Below, in pieces: positions 42,791 to 51,431 of a stretch of DNA of 64,000 nt. The notes under the pieces are model-generated. The model made no database searches. It was not told the origin of the DNA and saw only the letters and a program-made list of their open reading frames with translations. This stretch comes from Sagittula marina (lineage in GTDB: Bacteria > Pseudomonadota > Alphaproteobacteria > Rhodobacterales > Rhodobacteraceae). Location: assembly GCF_014196795.1 (NCBI RefSeq), contig NZ_JACIEJ010000010.1:124001-188000 (forward strand). The letters are read 5' to 3'. A program made the position numbers and the translations under genes. How positions within the stretch are numbered: the stretch's first letter is position 1; each line of letters begins with the position of its first letter.

Positions 42791-45039
42791 ACCTGATTGA
42801 CCCGCTGGAACCGCCAGAGCTGCAACTGCTTCGACAGACCCGCATCATCGAGGCTCTGGTGCGTCGCGCCACACGCCAGAACGAGATCGGCCAAACCGCC
42901 TACAGCGCCTTTCAATCCGCAATCGAATTACAGTCCCAGGTCGCAGCAAAAACCCGCGATCTGGAACGAGCCGCCGATGAGCTCAAGAGCATCCGGTTCG
43001 AGGGAGAGCGCACGCGCAAAAGCCTCGATGAGGCGCTGGCTGTCATGGGCGAGGGCTTTGCGCTGTTCACCGACGGCCAGTTGGACATCTGTAACGACCT
43101 GTTCCAGCATCTCCTGCCCGATGTGGCGCAACAGGTGGTGCCGGGACTGACACTGCCAGAATATTACGATCTGATGGCGCAATCGCGGGTCGTCGTGTCC
43201 ACCGACCGGCAAATCCGCGCCGGCGGAACAGAGGGCGTTCCTGCTGCCTCTTCTGTGATCGAGTTGACCGAAGACCGCTGGTATCAGTTGTCGATGCAGC
43301 GCACATCGCTCGACAATACGGTGCTGTTGCTGACCGACATCACCGCCATTGTGCGGCAGAACCGCTCCGAGAAAGAGCATCTGATCGACCGGCAAGCGGA
43401 TTACCTGCAGGCGGTCTTTGACAATATGACGTCTGGCGTGTGCAGTTTTTCGGATACCGGCCAGTTGGTGATGCACAATCACCAGTTTCGGCAGCTGACG
43501 GGCCTGCCCATGACCGCGCTGCAAAAGGGTATGACCCTGACGCGATTGCTGAATTTGATGACGGTGCGCGGTTTCATTGCGGATTATACACTGCGCGAAG
43601 TGGACGACTGGCGCCATGAGCTGATCGAAAAAGGCAGGCTGCGCCGGCAGGTGCGGTCACGCGCGGATCAGGTGTTTGATCTGCAGGCCAACCATCTTCC
43701 CGATGGTGGGTTCCTGGTGGAACTCAAGGATGTGACCTTGGAACACCGCGCCACGGAGACGTTGGAAAAGCGCGTGTCAGAGCGGACCTCGGAACTCACT
43801 CAGGCGAATACCCAGCTGACAGAGCAATACGAAGAAAAAGCCCGCGTCGAAGAGGAGTTGCGCCTCGCGAAGGAACGTGCGGAGGCAGCGGTATCGTCCA
43901 AGACACGCTTCCTCGCCGCCGCGAGTCACGATTTGTTGCAGCCGATCAATGCCGCCAAACTTCTGATCGCTACGCTGCAAAGCCATTCCGCACAGAGTGA
44001 TCTTGCGCCGATGGTCGGGCGGATCAAGGGAGCCTTCACCTCGATCGAGCAGTTGCTGCACGCGCTGTTGGATATTTCGAGGCTGGACAGCGCGGACAGC
44101 GATACGGTTAGCCCCTCGACGCTGAACCTTGGCGCAATCATGCAAAACGTGTTCGAGGATCAGACCGCCGTCGCCGAGGAGCGTGGCGTTTCGCTGCGTA
44201 TGGTGCCTTGCAACGTCTATGTGCGCTCGGATTCGCTGTATCTTTTGCGCTCCATTCAGAACCTTGTGGTGAACGCGATCCAATACACCCCTCGCGGCGG
44301 GCAGGTTTTGCTGGGTTGCCGCCGCAAGGAGGGGCGGATCGTGCTTCAGGTCTGGGACACGGGCATCGGCATCGGGGCCGAGGATCAGTCTCGTATTTTC
44401 GAGGAATTCGCCCGCGCCGGAAATGTCCCCGCCGGGTCCGGTGTCGGCCTGGGGCTCAGTATCGTTGAGCGGACCTGTCGCCATTTGGGCCACCGCTTAT
44501 GGATGTCATCCGAGGTCGGCGTCGGCTCTGTCTTTTGCATCGAATTGGACGAGGTGCACCCGGACACCATGCTTGAAATTCCGCCGACTTTGCCAGTCTC
44601 CAGCGCCTCGCTCGAAGGGTGCATCGCGCTGGTGGTGGAAAACGACGATGACGTGCTCTTTGCCACGACGCAGACATTGGAAACATGGGGGGCCAGCGTG
44701 CTCGCCGCAAAATCCACCGAAGAGGCGCTTGGACATATGCGTGACATGGGTATTCCACCGGACATCATGCTGGTGGATTACCAGCTGGACGGCTCTGATA
44801 CAGGGCTGGCAACCATCGCCGCCGTGCGCGACGAAAGCGCCACGCACGTTCCCGCGATCATGATCACCGCCGACCGCCGGGAACGCCTGCTGCGCGCCGG
44901 GGCAGAGCAGGATTTCGCGGTCATGACCAAACCAGTACAGGTCTCGCGTCTGCGGCCCCTTATCGAATGGAAGCTGCGCGTCGGGACTGCGCCGAAAGTC
45001 GGCAATGACAGCATATGCGCTGTCGCTCATCTTGGGTAA
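42787..45039 (+). CDS. Hybrid histidine kinase (NahK/ErcS'-like) coupled to the FIST protein
   Basis: A 750-aa soluble kinase with a TTG start (42787) overlapping the FIST stop. Order: N-terminal coiled region (about 10-85), two PAS-like domains (about 85-200, FALFTDGQLDICN; about 205-330, SGVCSFSDTGQLVMHNHQF), a coiled coil (SERTSELTQANTQLTEQYEE), H-box RFLAAASHDLLQPINAAKLL, ATPase domain (NAIQYTPRGG, DTGIGIGAED, GVGLGLSIVERT) and a C-terminal receiver (MLVDYQLDGSDTG). This matches kinases that pair with FIST proteins and NarL regulators in PQQ-alcohol regulation. Confidence 0.9.
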   Translation: MNLIDPLEPPELQLLRQTRIIEALVRRATRQNEIGQTAYSAFQSAIELQSQVAAKTRDLERAADELKSIRFEGERTRKSLDEALAVMGEGFALFTDGQLDICNDLFQHLLPDVAQQVVPGLTLPEYYDLMAQSRVVVSTDRQIRAGGTEGVPAASSVIELTEDRWYQLSMQRTSLDNTVLLLTDITAIVRQNRSEKEHLIDRQADYLQAVFDNMTSGVCSFSDTGQLVMHNHQFRQLTGLPMTALQKGMTLTRLLNLMTVRGFIADYTLREVDDWRHELIEKGRLRRQVRSRADQVFDLQANHLPDGGFLVELKDVTLEHRATETLEKRVSERTSELTQANTQLTEQYEEKARVEEELRLAKERAEAAVSSKTRFLAAASHDLLQPINAAKLLIATLQSHSAQSDLAPMVGRIKGAFTSIEQLLHALLDISRLDSADSDTVSPSTLNLGAIMQNVFEDQTAVAEERGVSLRMVPCNVYVRSDSLYLLRSIQNLVVNAIQYTPRGGQVLLGCRRKEGRIVLQVWDTGIGIGAEDQSRIFEEFARAGNVPAGSGVGLGLSIVERTCRHLGHRLWMSSEVGVGSVFCIELDEVHPDTMLEIPPTLPVSSASLEGCIALVVENDDDVLFATTQTLETWGASVLAAKSTEEALGHMRDMGIPPDIMLVDYQLDGSDTGLATIAAVRDESATHVPAIMITADRRERLLRAGAEQDFAVMTKPVQVSRLRPLIEWKLRVGTAPKVGNDSICAVAHLG

Positions 45040-45055
45040 CAGGGAGGAACCGACC

Positions 45056-45724
45056 ATGCGCAAGACACTGACGACCATCGCCATTCTACTGGCGATGACG
45101 GCGCCGCTTTCGGCAGAGACGCTGGACGGACAGCAGACCTATGACCTGCTGTTCAAAGAGGGCACCCTGACACCGGTGTCCAAGGATATGGCTCTGCGCT
45201 ATCAACGCGAGGTCTCGAACAGCCTCAAACCCGACGCGGCAGAACGCGACACAGGCAGCATCGTGCTGTCGTTCGAGGAGAAGGCGGCAACGATGGCGCT
45301 GCTGCAGTTCCAACAGGATGGCAAAAAACGCGGGCTTGGCAGCTTTCCGGCCAGCGTTGGCAACCCGATGATCATGTATTTCTACGAAACCGTCGTGCGT
45401 GACATGGCGGAGGCCGCCGGTGGCAGTCCCTTCTATATCCGCAATAGGGTCAAGGAATCGCTTATTCGACCGACTGAGCCTGTCGTCGGAGAGGCGGAGG
45501 TAAACGGGGAAACCGTGTCGACACAGACCGTCCGCTTGTATCCCTTTGCCAATGATCCCAATCGCGCGCAGATGAAAGGTTTTGGCGATCTCGAACTGAC
45601 CGTCACGATGTCCGAGGACGTGCCCGGCTGGTACCTAAGCCTCGAAGCGCTCGCACAGGGGGAAGGCGACACGCCGGTCTATCACTCGGAAATCGATTTC
45701 ACCGCTTTGGAGGCGTCGGAATGA
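45056..45724 (+). CDS. Secreted protein of the methanol region, function unknown
   Basis: A 222-aa protein; the ATG at 45056 follows AGGGAGGAAC and opens the signal peptide MRKTLTTIAILLAMTAPLSAE. The mature part has DGQQTYDLLFKEGTLTPV, SPFYIRNRVKESLIRPTE and FGDLELTVTMSEDVPGWYLSLEA. No cofactor motif is seen. It overlaps the next small secreted protein by 4 bases and starts 16 bp after the hybrid kinase, so it may belong to that operon. Its occurrence in other methylotrophs could not be checked. Confidence 0.72.
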   Translation: MRKTLTTIAILLAMTAPLSAETLDGQQTYDLLFKEGTLTPVSKDMALRYQREVSNSLKPDAAERDTGSIVLSFEEKAATMALLQFQQDGKKRGLGSFPASVGNPMIMYFYETVVRDMAEAAGGSPFYIRNRVKESLIRPTEPVVGEAEVNGETVSTQTVRLYPFANDPNRAQMKGFGDLELTVTMSEDVPGWYLSLEALAQGEGDTPVYHSEIDFTALEASE

Positions 45725-46062
45725 GGGCGCTTCTCCTCGCGGTTTTCTTGCCCTTCGCTGCAAACGCACAGGACACGGCGCAACGATTCAACGACTATCC
45801 AACGGCCGCCCGCGCGGATTATGTCTTTGCCTGCATGCAAACCAACGGTCGATCGCGTGAGATGTTGCAGAAATGCGCTTGTTCCATCGACGAAATCGCC
45901 GCCATATTGCCCTATGAGGGATACCTTCAGGCCGAAACAGTCCTGTCCATGCGCCGCACCGGAGGCGAGCGCATGGCCGTCTTCAACTCCGCTGTGGCCG
46001 CCGAGGATCTGGTGAAGGCGCTGCGGCGTGCGCAGGCCGAAGCCGAATTGGTCTGTTTCTGA
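45721..46062 (+). CDS. Small secreted four-cysteine protein of the methanol region
   Basis: A 113-aa protein with signal peptide MRALLLAVFLPFAANAQ. The mature 97 residues contain FACMQTNGRSREMLQKCACSIDEIAAILPYEGYLQAETVL-like elements (CMQTNG, QKCACSIDEI) and end in VCF, giving four cysteines. It is translationally coupled to the 222-aa protein. The 'DY-(V/A)-F-x-C-M-x-x-N-G...CxCSID' pattern is familiar from Rhodobacteraceae methanol clusters, but no function is known to me. Confidence 0.72.
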   Translation: MRALLLAVFLPFAANAQDTAQRFNDYPTAARADYVFACMQTNGRSREMLQKCACSIDEIAAILPYEGYLQAETVLSMRRTGGERMAVFNSAVAAEDLVKALRRAQAEAELVCF

Positions 46063-46070
46063 GGTAGGTT

Positions 46071-46086
46071 GGCCCCCGCGGGGGCC
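46071..46086. terminator. Palindromic GC hairpin between convergent genes
   Basis: GGCCCCCG/CGGGGGCC is a perfect 16-bp palindrome placed between two convergent genes (stops at 46062 and 46097). It can form a strong hairpin in either transcript. There is no U tract, so it is a candidate bidirectional terminator of the weak or Rho-assisted kind. Confidence 0.5.
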
Positions 46087-46096
46087 GCCCGTGATC

Positions 46097-46900
46097 TCAG
46101 CCTTCTGCTGTCTTGGCCAGGACCTGTTCGAACGCATTTCCTTCGGTATCCGTTGCTTTCACGGTCAGGGCGGGCACGCCATTGTCCATGTAGCTGAAGC
46201 GAAACACAGGGTTTTCGGAAATCGAGATGCCGCCGTCCATTGTGAACAGCAGGTCATCTCCTTGCCAGACCTCCAGATGGTCGATGAAATGCGCGGGAAT
46301 AAAAAGCTGTGTGATCTGATTGCGTTGCAAGCCGGAGTAGTTCGGGTGCCGCAACATGATCTGAGCTTCACGCCGTGCGGTGGACTGCTGCGTCGCATCG
46401 CCGAACATTCGCAACTTCATCTGGCCGAGACCTGCCAAAGCTTGATCCGGATCTCGCGAAGCCGGGGCGGAACATCCTCCGGACGCCTTCACAAAGCGCC
46501 CGGTCATATAGGTGGCCTCTGGCGTTTGGGTCAGGACACGCACGTTGGAATACTGGTTTACGCGAACTCTGAGTTCGAAATCGATAGGGCTCATGGCGGG
46601 GCCAAAGCTCAGTTCCGCCGCGACCGGGGCTGGGTTCTCATCAATCACGACGGTGGCGTGCGTGATAACCGCTGTGGGGTCCGTCTGGCGCAAAATCACG
46701 GGCACCGTTGCCGCATCATGGGCGCGATACGGCGCCTCGACCAACAGCGGACCTCCGTCTATGGGGACGGTCTCCCCAACCAAATCAAATCTCAGATCGT
46801 CCCAGGTGGGGCCGTCTGTCAGTGGGTTCTGGATGCCCTCGGCCCAAACAGGCATCGCCAGCAGTGCCAGGATCGCTGCCGTTCTAAAAGCATATGCCAT
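46097..46900 (-). CDS. Quinoprotein dehydrogenase-associated SoxYZ-like carrier
   Basis: A 267-aa secreted protein with signal peptide MAYAFRTAAILALLAMPVWA, behind GAGGAGGAGTAAGGC. It looks like a SoxY domain (about 30-150) fused to a SoxZ domain (about 165-262). SoxY ends in a swinging GGCGG arm; here the corresponding site is SGGCSAPASRD with Cys143, in the middle of the fused chain. The family is known in PQQ-dehydrogenase regions (TIGR04557 concept). It is divergent from the relay metallohydrolase gene. A relay of a covalently held intermediate is proposed for the family but not demonstrated. Confidence 0.88.
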   Translation of the reverse strand: MAYAFRTAAILALLAMPVWAEGIQNPLTDGPTWDDLRFDLVGETVPIDGGPLLVEAPYRAHDAATVPVILRQTDPTAVITHATVVIDENPAPVAAELSFGPAMSPIDFELRVRVNQYSNVRVLTQTPEATYMTGRFVKASGGCSAPASRDPDQALAGLGQMKLRMFGDATQQSTARREAQIMLRHPNYSGLQRNQITQLFIPAHFIDHLEVWQGDDLLFTMDGGISISENPVFRFSYMDNGVPALTVKATDTEGNAFEQVLAKTAEG

Positions 46901-47025
46901 GCCTTACTCCTCCTCGCATGGATGATCTTCAAGCTTGGCACACTGCGCCGCATCGCCCTACAGCGCATTAAGTCTAAGTGGAGCGCCCCCCGCGCTGTGG
47001 CAGGATAAGCGTGGGAGGATCTGTC

Positions 47026-48057
47026 ATGTTCGAAGCCGTTGTACTGGTTTGTCTCAATGCAGGCGAAGGTCCTTGTCGTGACGTGCTCTTGCCCGGTGCC
47101 GAGGCTGAAACGCAGGCCGACTGTATGGCGCAACTGCCTGACGTGCCGGAGTTTTCAGTCGGTGCATCTCTGGGATCGCCGACCTGCCGCGCAGTGGCGC
47201 AAGAGTTGACACTGACAGAGGTCGCGCCCGGTCTCTGGGTGCATGAGGGTCAAATCGCGGAACCAGATGAGGAGAATCGTGGCGATGTTTCCAATCTCGC
47301 AATCGTGATCGGAGAGACCTCCGTTGCGGTGATCGACAGTGGGTCCGCGGCCTGGATGGGGGAAGCTGCATGGCGCGCGATTCGCCAACGCACGGATCTG
47401 CCGGTAAGCCATATGATCCTGACTCATCTGCACCCCGACCATGTGTTTGGCGCGGATGTGTTCGCGCGCGCAGGGGCAGAGGTGGTGGCGCACGAGGGCT
47501 TGTCGCGTGCGCTTATGGACCGGCAGGATAACTACCTGGAAAGCCTTTCCCGTCTGATCGGTGCACAGAACATGATTGGCACCCGTGTGCCGGAGGTGGA
47601 CAATAGCCTCAGCGACAGCGTCGATATTGACCTTGGCGAACGTACGCTGGAGTTGCAGGCATGGCCTCGCGCGCATACCGGCACGGACCTAACCGTTGTC
47701 GACCGCGCCACGGGAACCTTGATTGCCGGGGACCTGCTGTTTCACGGGCACACACCCGCGTTGGACGGCTCCCTGCCCGGGTGGCAGGGGGCGCTGGAAA
47801 CCTTGATCCGCCAGCCCTTCGTGCGGGCTGTGCCGGGCCACGGGGCAGCCAGTCTCTCTTGGCCAGACGGCGCGGCCCCGCTAGAGCGATATCTCAATCG
47901 CCTTGCCACGGACACGCGGAATGCCGTAGCAGGCGGTGAACGGCTTGGCGCGGCCGTCGGCCATATCGCGGAAAGCGAGGCGCCGAACTGGCAGCTCTTC
48001 GAGGCCTATAACCCCCGCAACGCCACGGTGGCCTTTACCGAACTGGAGTGGGAATGA
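47026..48057 (+). CDS. Quinoprotein relay system zinc metallohydrolase
   Basis: A 343-aa metallo-beta-lactamase-fold protein resembling SoxH. The ATG at 47026 follows GTGGGAGGATCTGTC. The first about 65 residues (MFEAVVLVCLNAGEGPCRDVL) form a cysteine-containing extension; a clear signal peptide is not obvious. The zinc motif THLHPDHVFG gives H134, H136, D138 and H139; the Asp bridge is in LIAGDLLFHG and the last His in VPGHG. It is divergent from the SoxYZ-like carrier, its presumed substrate protein. The longer N-terminus suggests the type 2 family. Confidence 0.87.
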   Translation: MFEAVVLVCLNAGEGPCRDVLLPGAEAETQADCMAQLPDVPEFSVGASLGSPTCRAVAQELTLTEVAPGLWVHEGQIAEPDEENRGDVSNLAIVIGETSVAVIDSGSAAWMGEAAWRAIRQRTDLPVSHMILTHLHPDHVFGADVFARAGAEVVAHEGLSRALMDRQDNYLESLSRLIGAQNMIGTRVPEVDNSLSDSVDIDLGERTLELQAWPRAHTGTDLTVVDRATGTLIAGDLLFHGHTPALDGSLPGWQGALETLIRQPFVRAVPGHGAASLSWPDGAAPLERYLNRLATDTRNAVAGGERLGAAVGHIAESEAPNWQLFEAYNPRNATVAFTELEWE

Positions 48058-48663
48058 TTATTCGATCTGGCCGGCCAGAAGTTGCGCTATCCCGTAAAGC
48101 CGTCGTTCGAGAAGGACCGGCGTCTCGCACAGGTATGTGATGGATTTTTGCCTGTCTGAGTAGATCGTTTGATCCCAGTCGAGTTGTTCCTCCAAGGCAT
48201 CGACCCGGTCGAAATCCGGCTCGTCCTTGCTCATTTGGGTGTCCATTTCCATCCGTGCTCCCTCAATCTTTTCCGACAAGCCAATCTGGCCCAGTGAAAA
48301 ATCACCGATTCCGGAAATGATCCGCGTGCGCCGCCGTGACAGGCCGTCGAACACGTCCTGAAACACCAGCCCCAGAAGTGCGGGATCATGGCCGTGCGCT
48401 TTGGCGAAGGCTGCGACCTCTGGCTCCAGTTCTTCCAACGTCAGGCTGCGCAGGGAGAGCTTCTCTGCCAAGGCCGCGATATCGGTCTGCACCGATTCGT
48501 CCTCAGGTAGACTTTCGGGAATCGGGTGCGGCCACATAAGACCGGTGGATAAGCGTTCGACCTTGCGCTGGACACAGGGCCACGTCGGGTCCGTGAAATC
48601 GGCGGCGATGGCGGAACTGCTGCCGCAGATCAGCGCGATCACGAAAGCTTTGCTCAAGGACAT
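48058..48663 (-). CDS. Secreted protein of the methanol/formaldehyde region, function unknown
   Basis: A 201-aa protein. ATG at 48663 follows GGGAGGAAACCAA and opens the signal peptide MSLSKAFVIALICGSSSAIA. The mature part starts DFTDPTWPCVQRKVERLS, is largely helical, contains RRRTRIISGIGDFSLGQ, and ends in a helical SITYLCETPVLLERRLYGIAQLL. Two cysteines may pair. Its stop touches that of the metallohydrolase (convergent, no gap). It is divergent from frmA over about 180 bp. I recall similar hypothetical proteins in Rhodobacteraceae methanol loci. Confidence 0.7.
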   Translation of the reverse strand: MSLSKAFVIALICGSSSAIAADFTDPTWPCVQRKVERLSTGLMWPHPIPESLPEDESVQTDIAALAEKLSLRSLTLEELEPEVAAFAKAHGHDPALLGLVFQDVFDGLSRRRTRIISGIGDFSLGQIGLSEKIEGARMEMDTQMSKDEPDFDRVDALEEQLDWDQTIYSDRQKSITYLCETPVLLERRLYGIAQLLAGQIE

Positions 48664-48842
48664 TTGGTTTCCTCCCATATCGGCAGCAAGGATGACGGAG
48701 CGCCGCCGCTCTGTCCATGCGCGCGACCGACCCTGGGATGCATCCGATGGTATGCATTGTGCCAACACGTCGCAGCCTCTCATACTCAGACCAAGGACGC
48801 CCTTCGCCTGATTGCCATGGGCACGAGAGAGGAAGAGACACT
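48664..48842. promoter_or_regulatory. Divergent promoter region of frmA-fghA-cytochrome-xoxF block
   Basis: This 179-bp gap separates the secreted-protein gene from the formaldehyde dehydrogenase gene. It includes the perfect palindrome GGATGCATCC (48736-48745) and a second ATGCAT at 48752-48757, a possible double operator. No small gene is credible here. One of the two methanol-region regulators may act at this site; nothing in the sequence proves it. Confidence 0.4.
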
Positions 48843-49970
48843 ATGCGTACACGCGCCGCCGTGGCCTTGGAGGCCGGCAAACCGCTTGAGGTTATGGAAG
48901 TTGAACTGGATGGCCCGAAGGCGGGCGAGGTTCTGGTTGAGATCAAGGCCACCGGCCTGTGCCACACCGACGAATTCACCCGCTCGGGCGACGATCCGGA
49001 GGGCATCTTTCCGGCGATTCTGGGCCATGAAGGCGCAGGCGTCGTGCTTGAGGTCGGCGAGGGCGTCACCACGCTGAAGCCGGGAGATCACGTTATCCCG
49101 CTGTACACTCCGGAATGCCGCGAGTGCGCCTCCTGCCTGTCGGGCAAGACCAACCTGTGCACCGCCATCCGCAACACGCAAGGCAAGGGCCTGATGCCCG
49201 ACGGCACCACGCGCTTCAAGATGTTGGATGGGACGCCAATTCATCACTACATGGGCTGTTCCACCTTCGCCAATCACACGGTGATGCCGGAAATCGCCTT
49301 GGCAAAGGTACGCGAGGACGCTCCCTTCGACAAGATTTGCTACATCGGCTGCGGCGTCACCACCGGCATCGGTGCAGTGATTAACACGGCAGGTGTTGAG
49401 ATTGGGTCAACGGCGGCTGTCTTTGGCCTCGGCGGGATTGGTCTGAACGTCATTCAGGGCCTGCGCATGGCGGGCTGTGACAAGATCATCGGCGTCGATC
49501 TGAACGACGACAAGGCTGAAATGGCGAAGAAATTCGGCATGACGCATTTTGTTAACCCCTCCAAGGTAGACAACACGGTGCAGGCCATCGTCGACCTCAC
49601 CAAGACGGAGAAAGACCACCTCGGCGGCGTCGATTATTCCTTTGACGCGACCGGCAACGTGAAGGTCATGCGGGACGCGCTGGAATGTTCGCACCGCGGA
49701 TGGGGCGTGTCGGTCATCATCGGCGTGGCCCCGGCGGGTGCGGAGATTTCGACCCGTCCGTTCCAGCTGGTCACTGGCCGCGTCTGGAAGGGTACAGCCT
49801 TTGGCGGCGCCAAGGGCCGGACCGATGTGCCGAAATTCGTCGATTGGTACATGGACGGCAAGATCGAGATCGACTCGATGATCACCCACAAGCTGACATT
49901 GGACGAGATCAACCACGGCTTCGAACTGATGCACAAAGGCGAATCCATCCGCGCCGTCGTCGAGTTCTGA
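48843..49970 (+). CDS. frmA: S-(hydroxymethyl)glutathione dehydrogenase / class III alcohol dehydrogenase
   Basis: A 375-aa zinc- and NAD-dependent enzyme that oxidises S-hydroxymethylglutathione to S-formylglutathione (called flhA in Paracoccus, adhI in Rhodobacter). ATG at 48843 follows GAGGAAGAGACACT. Catalytic zinc ligands lie in [20 protein letters not shown] and GCGVTTGIG; the structural zinc in [15 protein letters not shown]. The NAD-binding motif is [14 protein letters not shown]. It begins the plus-strand block that continues with fghA, 7 bp downstream. Confidence 0.96.
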   Translation: MRTRAAVALEAGKPLEVMEVELDGPKAGEVLVEIKATGLCHTDEFTRSGDDPEGIFPAILGHEGAGVVLEVGEGVTTLKPGDHVIPLYTPECRECASCLSGKTNLCTAIRNTQGKGLMPDGTTRFKMLDGTPIHHYMGCSTFANHTVMPEIALAKVREDAPFDKICYIGCGVTTGIGAVINTAGVEIGSTAAVFGLGGIGLNVIQGLRMAGCDKIIGVDLNDDKAEMAKKFGMTHFVNPSKVDNTVQAIVDLTKTEKDHLGGVDYSFDATGNVKVMRDALECSHRGWGVSVIIGVAPAGAEISTRPFQLVTGRVWKGTAFGGAKGRTDVPKFVDWYMDGKIEIDSMITHKLTLDEINHGFELMHKGESIRAVVEF

Positions 49971-49977
49971 GGGCAGC

Positions 49978-50802
49978 ATGGAGACCATTTCCGAAAATCG
50001 CAGTTTTGGTGGCGTTCAGGGGGTCTATCGCCACGCCTCCAACACCTGTGGCTGCGACATGACTTTTGCGGTCTACATGCCGCCGCAGGCGGAGGATGGT
50101 CCGGTTCCGGTGCTCTGGTATCTGTCAGGGCTGACCTGCACGCATGAGAATGCCATGGCAAAGGCGGGTATGCAGGAACATGCCGCCGAACATGGCATTG
50201 CGCTGGTGTTCCCGGACACAAGCCCACGCGGCGACAACGTCGCCAACGATGAGGCCTACGATCTGGGGCAGGGTGCTGGTTTCTACGTGAACGCCACACG
50301 CGCCCCGTGGAAAACGCATTTTCGCATGTATGATTACGTGGTGAACGAATTGCGCGACATCGTGGTCAAGCAGTTCGACGTTCAGGATCGTCACGGGATC
50401 ACCGGCCATTCGATGGGCGGACATGGGGCTCTGACCATCGCCATGCGCAATCCGGACCTGTTCGAGAGCGTCTCTGCCTTTGCTCCGATCGCAAATCCGA
50501 CCCAAAGCGACTGGGGTCGCAAGCAGCTTTCCGCCTACCTCGGAGATGATGAAAGTGCATGGGCAGATCATGATGCGACCTTGTTACTAGAGGACAAGGG
50601 CTGGAAAGGCGATATCTTGGTAGATCAGGGCCAGGCTGACCAATTCCTGGACCTGTTGAAGCCGGACGCGTTGGCAGAGATGATGGCGCGTCGTCGTCAG
50701 CCGGGGACGTTTAGAATGCAGAAGGGTTATGACCATTCGTACTTCTTCGTGAACTCCTTTGCCGGTGACCATGTCGCTTGGCACGCTGAACGGCTTCAGT
50801 AG
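49978..50802 (+). CDS. fghA: S-formylglutathione hydrolase
   Basis: A 274-aa alpha/beta hydrolase of the esterase D family that releases formate and glutathione. It has GHSMGGHGAL with the nucleophile serine near residue 145, the oxyanion-hole region LSGLTCTHENAMAKAG with the family cysteine, the Asp in VDQGQADQFL, and the catalytic His in GYDHSYFFV. It directly follows frmA. Formate made here is the substrate of the FDH3 enzyme in the same window. Confidence 0.96.
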   Translation: METISENRSFGGVQGVYRHASNTCGCDMTFAVYMPPQAEDGPVPVLWYLSGLTCTHENAMAKAGMQEHAAEHGIALVFPDTSPRGDNVANDEAYDLGQGAGFYVNATRAPWKTHFRMYDYVVNELRDIVVKQFDVQDRHGITGHSMGGHGALTIAMRNPDLFESVSAFAPIANPTQSDWGRKQLSAYLGDDESAWADHDATLLLEDKGWKGDILVDQGQADQFLDLLKPDALAEMMARRRQPGTFRMQKGYDHSYFFVNSFAGDHVAWHAERLQ

Positions 50803-50831
50803 ATCGAAACTCGAAAGACAAAAGGTTTAAT

Positions 50832-51257
50832 ATGATCAAGCAAGCAATCGCCGCCAGCTTCGTCGCTCTGACGCCTCTGATGGCTGCCGCTGAAAGCCAC
50901 GAAATGGCCAGTGACGCCGCAAGCGTAGAAGTCGCGGGCGACGCAGAAGCTGGTGAAAAGGTTTTCCGCAAATGCAAAGCCTGCCACCAGGTTGGCGAAG
51001 ATGCCAAAAACCGGGTCGGCCCAGTGCTGAACGGTGTTGTCGGCTCCGTCGTCGGGTCCAAGGAAGACTTTGACTACTCGGACACGCTGGCCGGCATGCA
51101 CGATGAAGGCAAAGAATGGACGCCGGAAAACCTGGCTGCGTTCCTCGAAAAGCCTCGTGATTACGCCAAAGGCACCAAGATGGCCTTTGCCGGACTTCGT
51201 AAGGAAGAAGATCGGACCAACGTAATCGCTTATCTGGCGACTTTTTCGGGCAAGTAA
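50832..51257 (+). CDS. Periplasmic class I cytochrome c
   Basis: A 141-aa secreted protein with signal peptide MIKQAIAASFVALTPLMAAA and an acidic linker. The heme site is CKACH (C48, C51, H52) followed by GEDAKNRVGPVLNGVVG, and the distal Met is in GTKMAFAG; the C-terminal helix is RTNVIAYLATF. This is the cytochrome c2/c550 type that usually carries electrons to the aa3 oxidase. It lies between fghA and xoxF and may take electrons from XoxG. Confidence 0.9.
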   Translation: MIKQAIAASFVALTPLMAAAESHEMASDAASVEVAGDAEAGEKVFRKCKACHQVGEDAKNRVGPVLNGVVGSVVGSKEDFDYSDTLAGMHDEGKEWTPENLAAFLEKPRDYAKGTKMAFAGLRKEEDRTNVIAYLATFSGK

Positions 51258-51276
51258 ACCGCCCGACGACCAATTT

Positions 51277-51311
51277 ACTGCACCGCCAAGCAGGAGGCGT
51301 GGTGGTGCAGT
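51277..51311 (+). terminator. Stem-loop after the cytochrome c gene
   Basis: ACTGCACC and GGTGCAGT arms (8 bp) enclose GCC...GGC and form a hairpin 19 bp after the cytochrome stop, followed by TACAAGCTT without a U run. It may end or protect the frmA-fghA-cytochrome message, or act as the first element of the xoxF leader. Confidence 0.55.
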
Positions 51312-51318
51312 TACAAGC

Positions 51319-51357
51319 TTACCGTTCAGCCGGGAGGGAGACCCGGCAGTTCGGTAA
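51319..51357 (+). promoter_or_regulatory. Two-tier hairpin in the xoxF leader
   Basis: An outer TTACCG/CGGTAA stem (51319-51324, 51352-51357) and an inner GCCGGG/CCCGGC stem (51329-51334, 51342-51347) are separated by a symmetric 4+4 internal loop. The apical loop reads AGGGAGA, a Shine-Dalgarno-like sequence. It lies 75 bp before the xoxF start codon. It could be a terminator, an mRNA stabiliser or a ligand- or metal-responsive leader; only the fold potential is seen. Confidence 0.5.
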
Positions 51358-51431
51358 CAACCGGCCGCGCCCCATCAGATGAGGGCTGGGCCAAGCAGCG
51401 GCGCAGGCCGCGAACCAACGGGAGGAAGATC

